Origin: Chryseobacterium bernardetii
GTDB lineage: Bacteria > Bacteroidota > Bacteroidia > Flavobacteriales > Weeksellaceae
DNA: 64,000 bases
NCBI RefSeq assembly: GCF_003815975.1
Contig: NZ_CP033932.1
Coordinates: 1,054,001-1,118,000 of the forward strand
Direction: 5' to 3'
Below the pieces are notes generated by a model, which was given only the letters and a program-made list of their open reading frames with translations, did no database searches and was not told the origin of the DNA. The number at the start of each line of letters is the position of its first letter. Positions within the stretch are counted from its first letter, which is position 1. Positions 54,456-62,671 of the stretch are shown piece by piece. A program made the translations under genes and the position numbers.

Positions 54456-54950
54456 TTAGACCTCTACAAAGATCTCTGCCAGCCTTCCTCTTTCCGGAAA
54501 CTTTTCTTTAATTTCAAGAGTAATTTCATCAGAGTGAAGCGCTTTACATTTTTTGATATAAGGAACAAGGTCAAATTTTCCTTTCCCTTTGCTTTTAATA
54601 GTTGTAGAATAGTAAGCTTCTTCAATATTATTGGCCTCTACATATTGATTGAAGGTTCTCTGGAAGCTTCCTGTAAAGATGTCACAGATAATTTTATTAA
54701 CTAAATGGGGATACTTGTTTTTGATGATTTCATAGCCATCACAGAACTCTGCGGGCCTGATCTTATTGAAAACCGTTGTCTTTGTATTAAATAAAAGATC
54801 TCTTATAGAATCTCCTGAATCATATCCCGAAACCAGCAGGATATTATATTGGTTCTGATCTTCAGAAGCATCTTTTTCTCTCAGTACTTTTTTCAATATA
54901 TTCAATGACTCAAGAGAGTAATCTGTTGCAATTAAAATTGTTTTAGCCAT
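54456..54950 (-). CDS. Universal-stress-protein-like small protein
   Basis: 164 residues, no signal. The start AKTILIATDYSLESLNIL followed by a helix and the strand YNILLVSGYDSGDS resembles the first two beta-alpha units of UspA proteins. The glycine-rich ATP loop (GxxGx9GS) is absent, so ATP binding is unlikely. The rest matches no family known to me. It has its own promoter element at 54992 and sits upstream of the DUF1275 gene. Confidence 0.55.
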   Translation of the reverse strand: MAKTILIATDYSLESLNILKKVLREKDASEDQNQYNILLVSGYDSGDSIRDLLFNTKTTVFNKIRPAEFCDGYEIIKNKYPHLVNKIICDIFTGSFQRTFNQYVEANNIEEAYYSTTIKSKGKGKFDLVPYIKKCKALHSDEITLEIKEKFPERGRLAEIFVEV

Positions 54951-54991
54951 GTTCTTATTATTTTGTATTGTGTTTATCTTTTTTGATGATA

Positions 54992-54999
54992 CAAAACTA
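54992..54999 (-). promoter_or_regulatory. -7 promoter element of the UspA-like gene
   Basis: Minus-strand TAGTTTTG fits TAnnTTTG; leader about 37 bases. Confidence 0.45.
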
Positions 55000-55164
55000 G
55001 AACGACCAGATTAGAAGTTCTTTGGAACGGAATTAAAATGTCATTAAAGAGATTAAAATGAGATTAGAAAATTGTTAAGAGACCTTAATACGAAGTAAAC
55101 AAAAACATTTAACACACTCATTAACAATTAAATAAAATGAAATTATTAAATTTTATCGCAGATA

Positions 55165-55315
55165 AAATCTTTGCGCCTTAAAAACACATACCATATAAAA
55201 TTCTTTTGCGCCTTTGCGTTTCTCCAACATAATGAATATTTTTTGAGAAACGCAAAGGCGCAAAGATTATAAATAATAAACTCCTTTTAAGGCGCAAGAA
55301 ATCAAAGATTTTCAG
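55165..55315. repeat. Nested CTTTGCG palindromic repeat
   Basis: Inner stem: a perfect 20-bp arm 55206-55225 (containing TTTGCGCC and TTTGCGTT) with its complement 55246-55265 around a 20-base loop. Outer stem: TTGCGCCTTAAAA (55172-55184) with TTTTAAGGCGCAA (55286-55298), 13 bp perfect. The repeating word CTTTGCGn has an eight-base period. CTTTGCGCCTTTGCG-type repeats are dispersed between genes of many flavobacteria. Confidence 0.8.
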
Positions 55316-55466
55316 CAAGCAAATATTTAAAGCAACACTCTATTTACCAATGTAGTTTAATTTTTTACCGCATAACCAAATAAACTTATAGGCTAATATA
55401 AAAATGATTAAAAACAGAGGAATTTAGATTTTTAGCAATAAAGATTCTTTCAAAGCATTTTCAGCT

Positions 55467-56870
55467 TTATAATGTTTCTTTCTGTGTGCTGTAAAAGTTA
55501 GGAAAACGCATCTGCACTGTAGTTCCCTGGTTTTCATTGGATGTAACAATCAGTTCTCCATGATGCATTCTTACGATATTCCTTGCCAATGGAAGCCCTA
55601 TTCCGTACCCTTCATAGTTATTGGTATTGGAAGCTCTGAAAAAAGGATCATAGATCTTGTTCATTTCCTGCTGCGGAATTCCGATCCCGTTGTCCTTTAC
55701 AATGATATAAACATCGGTATCCGTAGCCCCCAATGATACTCTTACCTGCTGGAAGTTGGAATATTTGCAGCCATTACTGATGATATTGGCAACAGCCAGA
55801 TGCAGAAGCTGCTCGTTACCCTGAACTTTTAATTTTTTAGGGTTATCCGGAAGCATACTGATATCCAGATAGATATTATTTCTGGAATCAATTTTCCTCA
55901 GGGTTTCAATAACATCCCAGAGTAGCTGGTCCATTCTTACTTTATCCATTTTCTGGATCTTACCATCAAATCCGGTTTGGGCAATCATGAGAAGTGCCTT
56001 GATCTTTTTATCCAGTTTTTCAGCCTCATCCAGGATAATTTCCAGCGTTTCTTTATACTCTTCCGGTGTTCTGCTGATGGAAAGGGCAACATCTGCCTCT
56101 CCCATAATGGAAGTTAAAGGAGTCCTCAACTCATGGGAAACATTTCCTATCAGATGATTCTGGGTCTCAAAAGAGGTTTCAATACGGTTGAGCATATCGT
56201 TGAAGGTATCTACCAATTCATTAAGCTCTTTATTATCCGGTTGAGGCTCCAATCTAAGATGAAGATTTTCAGAACTGATCTCTTTTACTTTCCCGGTAAT
56301 TTTAAGAATTGGCTTAAAGAGTGTTTTCGATAAATAAAACGAGAAGATCATACTGAAGAACAAAGAAAGCACAATACAGGTAAGCAGTGTTCTTTTCAGG
56401 AAACCAAGATAGTAGATCACATAATGATTTTTGGCTGAAGCAATGGCGATATAGTCTTTATCATCATACTTAAAGCTCTGCCCGATATAGTAGAATTCTT
56501 TATCATTATAATTGTCCTCTCCTTTTTTAAGGATATTTTTAAAGAAATAATCCGGAATATGAACTTCCTGAGAGATCTTTCTGAAATTAGAGTCTGTTGG
56601 AACGGCAAAAACATAGTCTTTTTCCATAGGAAGCTCTTCATCATTCAGGCTGCTGAGAATATAATTTTCCGGAAGATCCAGATGGTCCTTACTTTTTTCT
56701 ATCTGAACAATGGTAGCCGTACGGATCTTTAGAAGTTCATAGAACCTCTGGTGAGAAAAGTTAACAATTGAAAAATAAACCAAACCACTGAACAACAATA
56801 TAATGGCGGTAAAAACCAACATTAAGAGTACCATCGTTTTGGTCTGATTTGTAATCACTCTGTTAAACAT
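55467..56870 (-). CDS. Sensor histidine kinase (HAMP, HisKA, HATPase)
   Basis: 467 residues. Transmembrane helices at about 12-33 and 160-183 enclose a periplasmic domain of ~125 residues. HAMP follows (ISSENLHLRLEPQPDNKELNELV in part), then the phosphoacceptor box NVSHELRTPLTSIMGE (~247-262), N box NIISNGCKYS, G boxes DNGIGIPQQEM and GYGIGLPLA. It is a classic OmpR-partner kinase. The gene starts three bases after the response regulator stop, so the two form an operon with the regulator first. The signal is unknown. Confidence 0.92.
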   Translation of the reverse strand: MFNRVITNQTKTMVLLMLVFTAIILLFSGLVYFSIVNFSHQRFYELLKIRTATIVQIEKSKDHLDLPENYILSSLNDEELPMEKDYVFAVPTDSNFRKISQEVHIPDYFFKNILKKGEDNYNDKEFYYIGQSFKYDDKDYIAIASAKNHYVIYYLGFLKRTLLTCIVLSLFFSMIFSFYLSKTLFKPILKITGKVKEISSENLHLRLEPQPDNKELNELVDTFNDMLNRIETSFETQNHLIGNVSHELRTPLTSIMGEADVALSISRTPEEYKETLEIILDEAEKLDKKIKALLMIAQTGFDGKIQKMDKVRMDQLLWDVIETLRKIDSRNNIYLDISMLPDNPKKLKVQGNEQLLHLAVANIISNGCKYSNFQQVRVSLGATDTDVYIIVKDNGIGIPQQEMNKIYDPFFRASNTNNYEGYGIGLPLARNIVRMHHGELIVTSNENQGTTVQMRFPNFYSTQKETL

Positions 56871-56873
56871 TCA

Positions 56874-57581
56874 TTATGCTTTTTTAAGAACGTAACCCAT
56901 TCCTATTACGGTATGAATCAATTTATTATCATCCCTGTCATCCAGTTTCTTTCTTAGATAATTCACATAAACATCTACTACATTGGTTCCCAATTCATAG
57001 TTTACTCCCCACACAGCATCAAGAATCTCAGCTCTGGAAATCACTTTTTCAGGATTATTAAGAAAGTAAAGCAATAATTTATACTCTGTAGAAGTAAGAG
57101 TAATTTCTTCTCCTGCACGGGTTACTTTTTTAGTATAATCATTTACTGTTAAATCGGAAAATTGAAATACATGTTTATTATCGGGTTCTGGTTCAATAAT
57201 TTCCTGTGGGATGTTATTATGACTTCTTCTCAGTAGAGATTTTACACGCGCTACCAATTCAATAAATTTGAAAGGTTTCACTAAATAATCATCACCACCG
57301 CTTTCCAATCCCAAAACAATATTTTCAGAAGTTCCCAGAGCTGTTAAGAATAGAATCGGAACACTGTTATTGGTTTTTCTGATCTCCTTACAGACATCCA
57401 ATCCGTTCATTTCCGGAAGCATAATATCCAAAATCACCAAATCGAAATCATTGCCCTGTACCAGCTGTACACCAGTGCGCCCGTCAAAAGCAACGGAAAT
57501 TTCATAGCCGTTTTCCTGAAGTCCTTTTTTAATAAAAGATACTACACTTGTTTCGTCTTCGATGAGGATTATTTTTTTCAT
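56874..57581 (-). CDS. OmpR-family response regulator
   Basis: 235 residues. Receiver domain with IEDETSV acidic pair, phosphoacceptor in LVILDIMLPEMNG (~Asp52), Thr in FLTALG and Lys in YLVKPFK. The C-terminal winged helix shows LTSTEYKLLLYFLNNPEKVISR and VDVYVNYLRKKLDD. Sequence style is that of the Bacteroidota RprY/CusR-like group, but no target can be named. Transcribed from its own promoter ahead of the kinase. Confidence 0.93.
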   Translation of the reverse strand: MKKIILIEDETSVVSFIKKGLQENGYEISVAFDGRTGVQLVQGNDFDLVILDIMLPEMNGLDVCKEIRKTNNSVPILFLTALGTSENIVLGLESGGDDYLVKPFKFIELVARVKSLLRRSHNNIPQEIIEPEPDNKHVFQFSDLTVNDYTKKVTRAGEEITLTSTEYKLLLYFLNNPEKVISRAEILDAVWGVNYELGTNVVDVYVNYLRKKLDDRDDNKLIHTVIGMGYVLKKA

Positions 57582-57601
57582 AAATGAAATAAGGAGTTTT
57601 A

Positions 57602-57634
57602 CAAAAATAGGGAAATTTTATTGGGATGGGCAAA
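57602..57634 (-). promoter_or_regulatory. Promoter of the OmpR-type two-component operon
   Basis: On the minus strand TTTG (57634-57631) is followed after 21 bases by TATTTTTG (57609-57602), a full -33/-7 Bacteroidota promoter with a leader of about 16 bases. Confidence 0.7.
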
Positions 57635-57855
57635 CTCATCATATTTGAGGGAATAGCTTTTTAAAAGGAAAAAGTGGTTTAGCGCAACAGCAGCAAAGAA
57701 TTTCAGGATGGTGGTTATAAAAAGTACGCAAGGGGTTTACTCATCAGTAATCGCATTATTACCTAAACAAAGTGCTTCTGAAAACAAAAAAACAAATCTG
57801 TAGCGAAGGCTTTTATCAGGAAGTAAAACAGTGAAGCAATTAAATTAAACTTTGG

Positions 57856-57892
57856 ATATTAGAACAAGATATTCCTATCCTTGCTCTAATAT
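57856..57892 (-). terminator. Possible terminator after the GNAT gene
   Basis: ATATTAGAACAAG (57856-57868) pairs with CTTGCTCTAATAT (57880-57892) with one mismatch; the minus-strand tail is only moderately T-rich. Confidence 0.45.
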
Positions 57893-57897
57893 TTTTC

Positions 57898-58383
57898 TCA
57901 TTTATTGAGGATCATCTCCATCTGAACATCTGCACGGTCATACTCGGCATTGCTAACGGAAGTATGCATAAAGCCAAGCTTTTCGTAAAGCTTAATAGCC
58001 GGAACCAGGATAGAATTTGTTACGAGGTAGAGTTTTTCAGCGTTTAATTCTTTCGCTTTTTCAATTAAAGTATTTCCCAGCAGGTATCCTAATTTCTTTC
58101 CCTGGGCTTTAGGACTTACTGCCATCTTTGAAAGTTCAAAAGTAAGAGGGTTATCATCTGTTTTTACCAATGCACAAGTTCCTGCTACCTCACCATTCAG
58201 CAAAGCAAAGATAATGTGCCCTCCTTTATTCAAAATATATTCTTCAGGATTATCCAGCAGTTTATAGTCGCTTGCTTCCATTATGAAAAACGCTTTGATC
58301 CACTCTTCATTTAATGCCTTAAAGGCTTCTTTATATTGAGGTTTATAGGCTACAATTTGTACTTCATTTTTGTTATCATTCAT
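57898..58383 (-). CDS. GNAT-family N-acetyltransferase
   Basis: 161 residues. The acetyl-CoA binding motif A is AVSPKAQGKKLGYLLGNTLI (~89-108), preceded by FELSKM and followed by LYLVTNSILVPAIKLYEKLGF, typical of single-domain GNATs. Substrate unknown. It starts 12 bases after the MocR gene stop and so is probably cotranscribed with that regulator. Confidence 0.88.
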   Translation of the reverse strand: MNDNKNEVQIVAYKPQYKEAFKALNEEWIKAFFIMEASDYKLLDNPEEYILNKGGHIIFALLNGEVAGTCALVKTDDNPLTFELSKMAVSPKAQGKKLGYLLGNTLIEKAKELNAEKLYLVTNSILVPAIKLYEKLGFMHTSVSNAEYDRADVQMEMILNK

Positions 58384-58395
58384 CGCTTTAATTTA

Positions 58396-59811
58396 TTAAA
58401 TTCTGTTTTTTATCATTTTCCCCAACTTTTCAAGGTCACTTTCTACACGGTCTGTCCATTCCAGGGCGTAGTTTAGCCTCATACAGTTTTGGTACTGATT
58501 ATATTGCGAAAACATTCTTCCCGGAGCAAAATTTACCTTTTGGCTTACCGCTTCATCGTATAAATCTTCAGTGCATATTCTTTTATCAAGTTCCAGCCAC
58601 AGCATAAATCCGCCTTTCGGTTCAGAAACTTTAGTATTATCCGGAAAATATTCAGCCACTGATTTCTGAATCTGAAGATAATTGGCATAGAGCTTTTTCC
58701 TGAACATTCTCAGGTGATGATCATACCTTCCATGCGCAAGGAAATCAGAGATCACATCTGAAAATAATGATGGGCTTGAAACCGTTTGGACCAATTTCTG
58801 GCGGATAATTTTTTCTTTAAATTTTCCGGGAGCCACCCATCCTGTCCTAAAGCCGGGAGCCAGTGTTTTGGAAACTGATCCCACCCACATCACCATTCCT
58901 GCTTCATCATAAAATTTGCAGGGCTTTGGTCTTCCTGCTCCGAAATAGATATTTCCATAAACATCATCTTCAATAAGGGGTACATTATGCTCGGTAAGCA
59001 TTTTTACCAGTTGCTTTTTATTCTCATCTGGCATCTGAAACCCTAACGGATTATTGTAATTCACTACAAAACAGCATGCAGAAAGCTTTGGAAGCACTTT
59101 TTTCAAAGCATCCAGATCCACACCGGAAAGAGGATGGGTAGGAATTTCTACTGCTTTCAGTCCCAATAAATGAATGGCCTGCAGAATGCCGAAATATACA
59201 GGGCTTTCTACTGCCACACAATCTCCGGGTTTCGTAACTGCCATCAGGCAGTGATAAACACCATTCATCGCACCGGAAGTAATCACCAGGTCATCTTCTG
59301 TAATTTTCCCTTCCATTACAATTGACCATTTCGCAATTTCCCGCCGAAGCTGCTCACTTCCCTGCACCGACTCGTAATTGACGCCACTGTCACTTTTCTT
59401 TTTTACAACATCAATCATACATTTCTTCATCTTGGCTACCGGAAGAAGGCTTTTCCCCGGAATTCCCAAAGCAAACTGCGTTACATCCGTACCGGCTATT
59501 GTACCGAATACTTTATCAAAAAGGTCCTGAGGAGTGTTTTCTTCTTCCGAATGTTTCATCTGTGCTACAGAAGGCAGTGCCAGTTTTCGTTGGGAAGACT
59601 GGCTTACATAGTAACCATATTTAGGCCGTGATTCTACCAGAGAACGGCTTTCAAGCTCCATATAGGCCTGTTTTATGGTATTCAGGCTTACATTATACAG
59701 CTTTTGGGCGCTTCTCAGAGAAGGCAGCCTGTCTCCAAACTGAAGGGTTTCACTTTTGATCTGCTCCGTGACAGAATTGGCTATTTTAAGGTACAAAACA
59801 TCTTTAGACAT
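58396..59811 (-). CDS. MocR-family transcriptional regulator (GntR HTH fused to aminotransferase)
   Basis: 471 residues. The GntR winged helix occupies ~1-70 (LPSLRSAQKLYNVSLNTIKQAYMELE). The rest is a fold-type I aminotransferase domain: GAMNGVYHCL, NYNNPLGFQMP, and the PLP lysine in SVSKTLAPGFRTGW (~315). MocR proteins use PLP to sense an amino acid or vitamin B6 and regulate nearby genes. The GNAT acetyltransferase downstream is the likely partner or target. No pdx or gab genes adjoin. Confidence 0.9.
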   Translation of the reverse strand: MSKDVLYLKIANSVTEQIKSETLQFGDRLPSLRSAQKLYNVSLNTIKQAYMELESRSLVESRPKYGYYVSQSSQRKLALPSVAQMKHSEEENTPQDLFDKVFGTIAGTDVTQFALGIPGKSLLPVAKMKKCMIDVVKKKSDSGVNYESVQGSEQLRREIAKWSIVMEGKITEDDLVITSGAMNGVYHCLMAVTKPGDCVAVESPVYFGILQAIHLLGLKAVEIPTHPLSGVDLDALKKVLPKLSACCFVVNYNNPLGFQMPDENKKQLVKMLTEHNVPLIEDDVYGNIYFGAGRPKPCKFYDEAGMVMWVGSVSKTLAPGFRTGWVAPGKFKEKIIRQKLVQTVSSPSLFSDVISDFLAHGRYDHHLRMFRKKLYANYLQIQKSVAEYFPDNTKVSEPKGGFMLWLELDKRICTEDLYDEAVSQKVNFAPGRMFSQYNQYQNCMRLNYALEWTDRVESDLEKLGKMIKNRI

Positions 59812-59853
59812 AGAACCAGTGTTTTAAGTAAATGTACAATTTTCCCGTCTTTA

Positions 59854-60219
59854 TTACGGATTTAGCCATCTGATCATACTATTGATACTGCTCTTCAATT
59901 GAGCCGGATCATTGAAGTTAGGGGTATTATTATTTTTAAAATATCTTTCGGCATGGGAGAAGAAATTTCTCTTTTCGGATTCTGTCATCCTGCTTTTATC
60001 ATAGATTTTAAAAGAGATCTCATCCTTTTCATTTACGATAAGACTGGCAAAAGCAATGACCTTATCCACATTTTTAGCCAAAAGAAAAGGAAGCCCGAAA
60101 CTTTGATCTGCAAACTTCAGATGCTGTGTTTCCAGAAAAATATTTTTAAGCACCAACATGTCTGATATATAAGCTTCAGCATATTGAAACTGTTTCTGAT
60201 GTTGAACAATTGTTTCCAT
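59854..60219 (-). CDS. Hypothetical protein, 121 aa
   Basis: Soluble, mixed alpha/beta. A hydrophobic strand-turn FGLPFLLAKNVDKVIAFASLI is the most structured part; the C-terminal half is polar (SEKRNFFSHAERYFKNNNTPNF). No signal peptide, no family recognised. It has its own promoter (60239) and runs in the same direction as the MocR gene, 42 bases upstream of it. Confidence 0.6.
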   Translation of the reverse strand: METIVQHQKQFQYAEAYISDMLVLKNIFLETQHLKFADQSFGLPFLLAKNVDKVIAFASLIVNEKDEISFKIYDKSRMTESEKRNFFSHAERYFKNNNTPNFNDPAQLKSSINSMIRWLNP

Positions 60220-60238
60220 ATTTTATTCTTTAGCTAAA

Positions 60239-60246
60239 CAAAATTA
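60239..60246 (-). promoter_or_regulatory. -7 promoter element of the 121-aa hypothetical gene
   Basis: Minus-strand TAATTTTG fits TAnnTTTG; leader about 15 bases to the ATG at 60219. Confidence 0.5.
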
Positions 60247-60388
60247 TGGAGTATTTAATTTTGGATACAGATACAGAACTATACATTATTATGGGTACAG
60301 ATTTTGTCTGTGGAATTTTATCTTTCACAGGTTTAAAGAATTGAAACCATGTTTGCAAATGTTTTTAGCAACCATGCTTCATACGCCC

Positions 60389-60396
60389 TATCTTTG
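60389..60396 (+). promoter_or_regulatory. -7 promoter element of the XRE regulator gene
   Basis: TATCTTTG fits TAnnTTTG. It lies between the two in-frame ATGs and selects the one at 60415. Confidence 0.55.
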
Positions 60397-60414
60397 CAAA
60401 AAATATTGGACAGT

Positions 60415-61014
60415 ATGAGCTTATTTGGGGCTAACATCAAGAAAATAAGACAGGTAAAAGGATTGAGCCAAAAGACATTTGCAGATTTACTTGATTTAAA
60501 CAGAGGAGTAATAAGTTCTTATGAAGAAGGGCGGGCAGAACCAAAGATTGAGACCATTCTCAAAGTGGCCAATCATTTTAGTCTGGATCTGGATAAACTC
60601 CTGACGGAAACTCTTCACGAAAGCCAGTTAGCCAGTGTTTCAGAAACTAATCAACTGATGCTTTTTCCAGAAATGGATACTCATCAAGAAAAAGAACCAC
60701 AAAATTTACGGGGCAATAATCCGGAGAACAGCGCTATTATTCAAAAGATATTAGCATCTGTAGATCTGGTATTTGAATTTACAACGGAAAAGCAATTGCT
60801 TTCTCCTTATCATTATGGAGATATCCTGTTCTTGAATAAAGCTGATCTTAAAAGAGATCCAAGTTATCATTTATTGGCATACACTAATGGAAATTTAGAA
60901 TATGCCAATACTGAAAGCCCGGATCTTTATAAAATTGTAGGACATGTTTCCACTGCCGAAAAAAATATTTTCACAAGCATTTTCGAAAGACTGGAGAAAC
61001 TGGAAAATAAGTAA
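60415..61014 (+). CDS. XRE-family HTH regulator with LexA/S24-like tail
   Basis: 199 residues from ATG 60415 (MSLFGANIKKIRQVKGLSQ); the ATG at 60349 lies upstream of the promoter. The HTH (~5-60) reads IKKIRQVKGLSQKTFADLLD with SYEEGRAEPKIETI. A linker of ~60 residues is followed by a domain with LSPYHYGDILFLNKADL and YKIVGHV, reminiscent of the beta-rich C-terminal part of S24/CI-type repressors, but I see no autocleavage Ser-Lys dyad. Role unknown; it may control its own or the divergent gene. Confidence 0.75.
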   Translation: MSLFGANIKKIRQVKGLSQKTFADLLDLNRGVISSYEEGRAEPKIETILKVANHFSLDLDKLLTETLHESQLASVSETNQLMLFPEMDTHQEKEPQNLRGNNPENSAIIQKILASVDLVFEFTTEKQLLSPYHYGDILFLNKADLKRDPSYHLLAYTNGNLEYANTESPDLYKIVGHVSTAEKNIFTSIFERLEKLENK

Positions 61015-61035
61015 TGACGAAATTCAGTCAAAGAT

Positions 61036-61740
61036 TTATTTAAAATCTTTTTCCTCAATATTTTTATTATAGTACAAATCTACAAGACGAACTTCCTGAT
61101 TTCCACTTTCAGAAATAAAAGTCGATTTAGTAGCATACCAAAGCTCACCAAATTTTTTATAATCACTTTGTAAAACCGTTGAAAAAGAATTCTTTTCACC
61201 ATTTTCCACCGTTTCCTCTTTATTCAGAAAAAATGATTTTACATCATAGTACAGGTAAGTCACTTTTCCGGTTACATAGGTGGCCTTTATTTTATAATAC
61301 ATCTTATCAGGATTTTCTTCAATAAGTTCAATCTTATATAGCTTGGGATCTGTATAAACAAGTCCATTCATGATATACTTTCTGTCAGCTTTATCCTTAA
61401 ATTCAGCCTGGTCAGCAACCTTCCTTTCTCCGTTTACCAATTCATAGCCTGTTTTTCCATCAAACCACGATCTGTAAACAATTCTTCCCTGATATTCAAT
61501 TTCAAAACTTCCTCTATTGGGTACCATTTCCTTTGTGATCCAATTCACATTTCGCCCGTCCATCACCGTTTCAGATTTGGTATAAAGCGTTTTTATACTG
61601 CTCAGAAGCTTTTTCCCACCTTCTGCCTGAATGGCTTTTTCAATAATTTCTTTGGCTTTGTTTTCGCTGGATGTTTGTGAGAATAATAGGTTAGAAGCAG
61701 CTATCATGCTTACGACTACAATAGTATTGGATAATTTCAT
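61036..61740 (-). CDS. Periplasmic LolA-like lipoprotein-sorting fold protein
   Basis: 234 residues. Signal peptide about 1-21 (ending LLFSQ). Following AKEIIEKAIQAEGGKKLLSSIKTL, the protein alternates long beta strands (YKIELIEENPDKMYYKIKATY and others) as in the LolA/LolB/DUF4292-type half-barrels of Bacteroidota. The family binds lipid or lipoprotein acyl chains, but this member cannot be assigned a cargo. Single gene with own -7 element. Confidence 0.65.
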   Translation of the reverse strand: MKLSNTIVVVSMIAASNLLFSQTSSENKAKEIIEKAIQAEGGKKLLSSIKTLYTKSETVMDGRNVNWITKEMVPNRGSFEIEYQGRIVYRSWFDGKTGYELVNGERKVADQAEFKDKADRKYIMNGLVYTDPKLYKIELIEENPDKMYYKIKATYVTGKVTYLYYDVKSFFLNKEETVENGEKNSFSTVLQSDYKKFGELWYATKSTFISESGNQEVRLVDLYYNKNIEEKDFK

Positions 61741-61759
61741 GGTTTTATTTTTTCTGAAG

Positions 61760-61767
61760 CAAATGTA
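61760..61767 (-). promoter_or_regulatory. -7 promoter element of the LolA-like gene
   Basis: Minus-strand TACATTTG fits TAnnTTTG; leader about 15 bases. Confidence 0.5.
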
Positions 61768-61863
61768 CCAAAAGACATTCTATTGTTTCTCTTTTGGGTA
61801 GAATATTTTAAAATTATAATGAATTCAATATAAAGGCAACAAAAAATATTTCCATTGAAAAAC

Positions 61864-61899
61864 AAAAAACCCTCCGTATTTTGAATACAGAGGGTTTTT
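61864..61899 (-). terminator. Terminator after tRNA-Leu(TAA) copy 2
   Basis: AAAAACCCTC (61865-61874) with GAGGGTTTTT (61890-61899) and an inner CGTATT/AATAC helix. It starts at the base after the tRNA and is near-identical to the hairpin at 62207. Confidence 0.8.
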
Positions 61900-61900
61900 G

Positions 61901-61984
61901 TACCCCAGACGGGACTTGAACCCGTACGTCCTTGCGGACACAGGATTTTAAGTCCTGCGTGTCTACCAGTTCCACCACCAGGGC
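61901..61984 (-). tRNA. tRNA-Leu (anticodon TAA), copy 2
   Basis: 84 nt, class II tRNA with a long variable arm. Acceptor GCCCTGG with CTGGGGT, anticodon loop CTTAAAA giving TAA, T loop TTCAAGT. The 3' CCA is not encoded. T-stem outer pair is A-T where copy 1 (62242) has G-C, and the variable arm differs. Confidence 0.95.
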
Positions 61985-61997
61985 CGGTGTGTGGTAC

Positions 61998-62023
61998 AAA
62001 AAAAGGATTTGAAAGCAAATCCT
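61998..62023 (-). terminator. Terminator between tRNA-Leu(TAG) and tRNA-Leu(TAA)
   Basis: AGGATTTG (62004-62011) with CAAATCCT (62016-62023), four-base loop, and an A run (T on the minus strand). Confidence 0.75.
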
Positions 62024-62035
62024 ACTTTTTGTTGG

Positions 62036-62117
62036 TGCGGATGAAGGGACTCGAACCCCCACGCCTCACGGCACCAGATCCTAAGTCTGGCGTGGCTACC
62101 AATTACACCACATCCGC
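62036..62117 (-). tRNA. tRNA-Leu (anticodon TAG), copy 2
   Basis: 82 nt with long variable arm. Acceptor GCGGATG/CATCCGC, anticodon loop CTTAGGA giving TAG, CCA not encoded. Identical over its length to the copy at 62412. Confidence 0.95.
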
Positions 62118-62206
62118 CGGTTATATTGATCTGTTTTCCACAGATTCAAAATCTATTCTCTTACAAATATAAGAAATTCTAATTAAAGAACACTCTCTAT
62201 AAAAAC

Positions 62207-62240
62207 AAAAAACCCTCCGTAACGAAATACAGAGGGCTTT
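62207..62240 (-). terminator. Terminator after tRNA-Leu(TAA) copy 1
   Basis: AAACCCTC with GAGGG (62213-62217 and 62232-62236); a diverged copy of the terminator at 61864, showing that tRNA and terminator were duplicated together. Confidence 0.75.
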
Positions 62241-62241
62241 G

Positions 62242-62325
62242 TACCCCAGGCGGGACTTGAACCCGCACGCCAAAAGAGGCACAGGATTTTAAGTCCTGCG
62301 TGTCTACCAGTTCCACCACCAGGGC
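62242..62325 (-). tRNA. tRNA-Leu (anticodon TAA), copy 1
   Basis: 84 nt, same acceptor, D and anticodon arms as the copy at 61901; T stem GCGGG/CCCGC and a different variable arm. CCA not encoded. Confidence 0.95.
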
Positions 62326-62334
62326 ATGGTGTGG

Positions 62335-62407
62335 AGCGAAAAACGGGATTCGAACCCGCGACCCCAACCTTGGCAAGGTTGTGCTCTACCAGCTGAGCTA
62401 TTTTCGC
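62335..62407 (-). tRNA. tRNA-Gly (anticodon GCC)
   Basis: 73 nt. Acceptor GCGAAAA with TTTTCGC, anticodon loop TTGCCAA giving GCC, T loop TTCGAAT. CCA not encoded. It lies between the first pair of Leu tRNAs. Confidence 0.95.
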
Positions 62408-62411
62408 ATAG

Positions 62412-62493
62412 TGCGGATGAAGGGACTCGAACCCCCACGCCTCACGGCACCAGATCCTAAGTCTGGCGTGGCTACCAATTACACCACATCCGC
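62412..62493 (-). tRNA. tRNA-Leu (anticodon TAG), copy 1
   Basis: 82 nt, identical to the copy at 62036. First tRNA of the minus-strand cluster Leu-Gly-Leu / Leu / Leu. Confidence 0.95.
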
Positions 62494-62671
62494 TGGTTTT
62501 TTGTATTGTAAGTTTTAAAGAGCTTGCTTCGTTTTTGTGAGTGCAAATATAGGACAATTTCCTTTACCTCCAAACTTTTTCGAGAAAAAAATTAAAATTT
62601 CCAGTTTTTTTTTCAGTGGCACCTATTATTACATTTCATTTTCTTACTTTTACAACGTTAATAATTACGAT

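Larger units (their letters stand above)
54951..55466. other. 516-bp intergenic stretch with nested palindromes
   Basis: Holds the promoter of the UspA-like gene at its left end and the large CTTTGCG palindrome at 55165-55315. The remaining ~150 bp before the kinase gene is AT-rich with no ORF or clear hairpin. Confidence 0.7.
57582..57897. other. 316-bp intergenic stretch upstream of the two-component system
   Basis: Contains the response-regulator promoter at 57602-57634 and, at the far end, an imperfect hairpin after the GNAT gene. No ORF, repeat family or RNA is recognisable in the middle. Confidence 0.6.

Noticed and set aside
61737..62557. Several ORFs on both strands across the tRNA cluster (for example ones encoding GGTGRHAGLKIL or GIRTRDPNLG)
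   Set aside because: They are translations of tRNA-Leu and tRNA-Gly genes, a well-known source of spurious proteins; the tRNAs fold perfectly.
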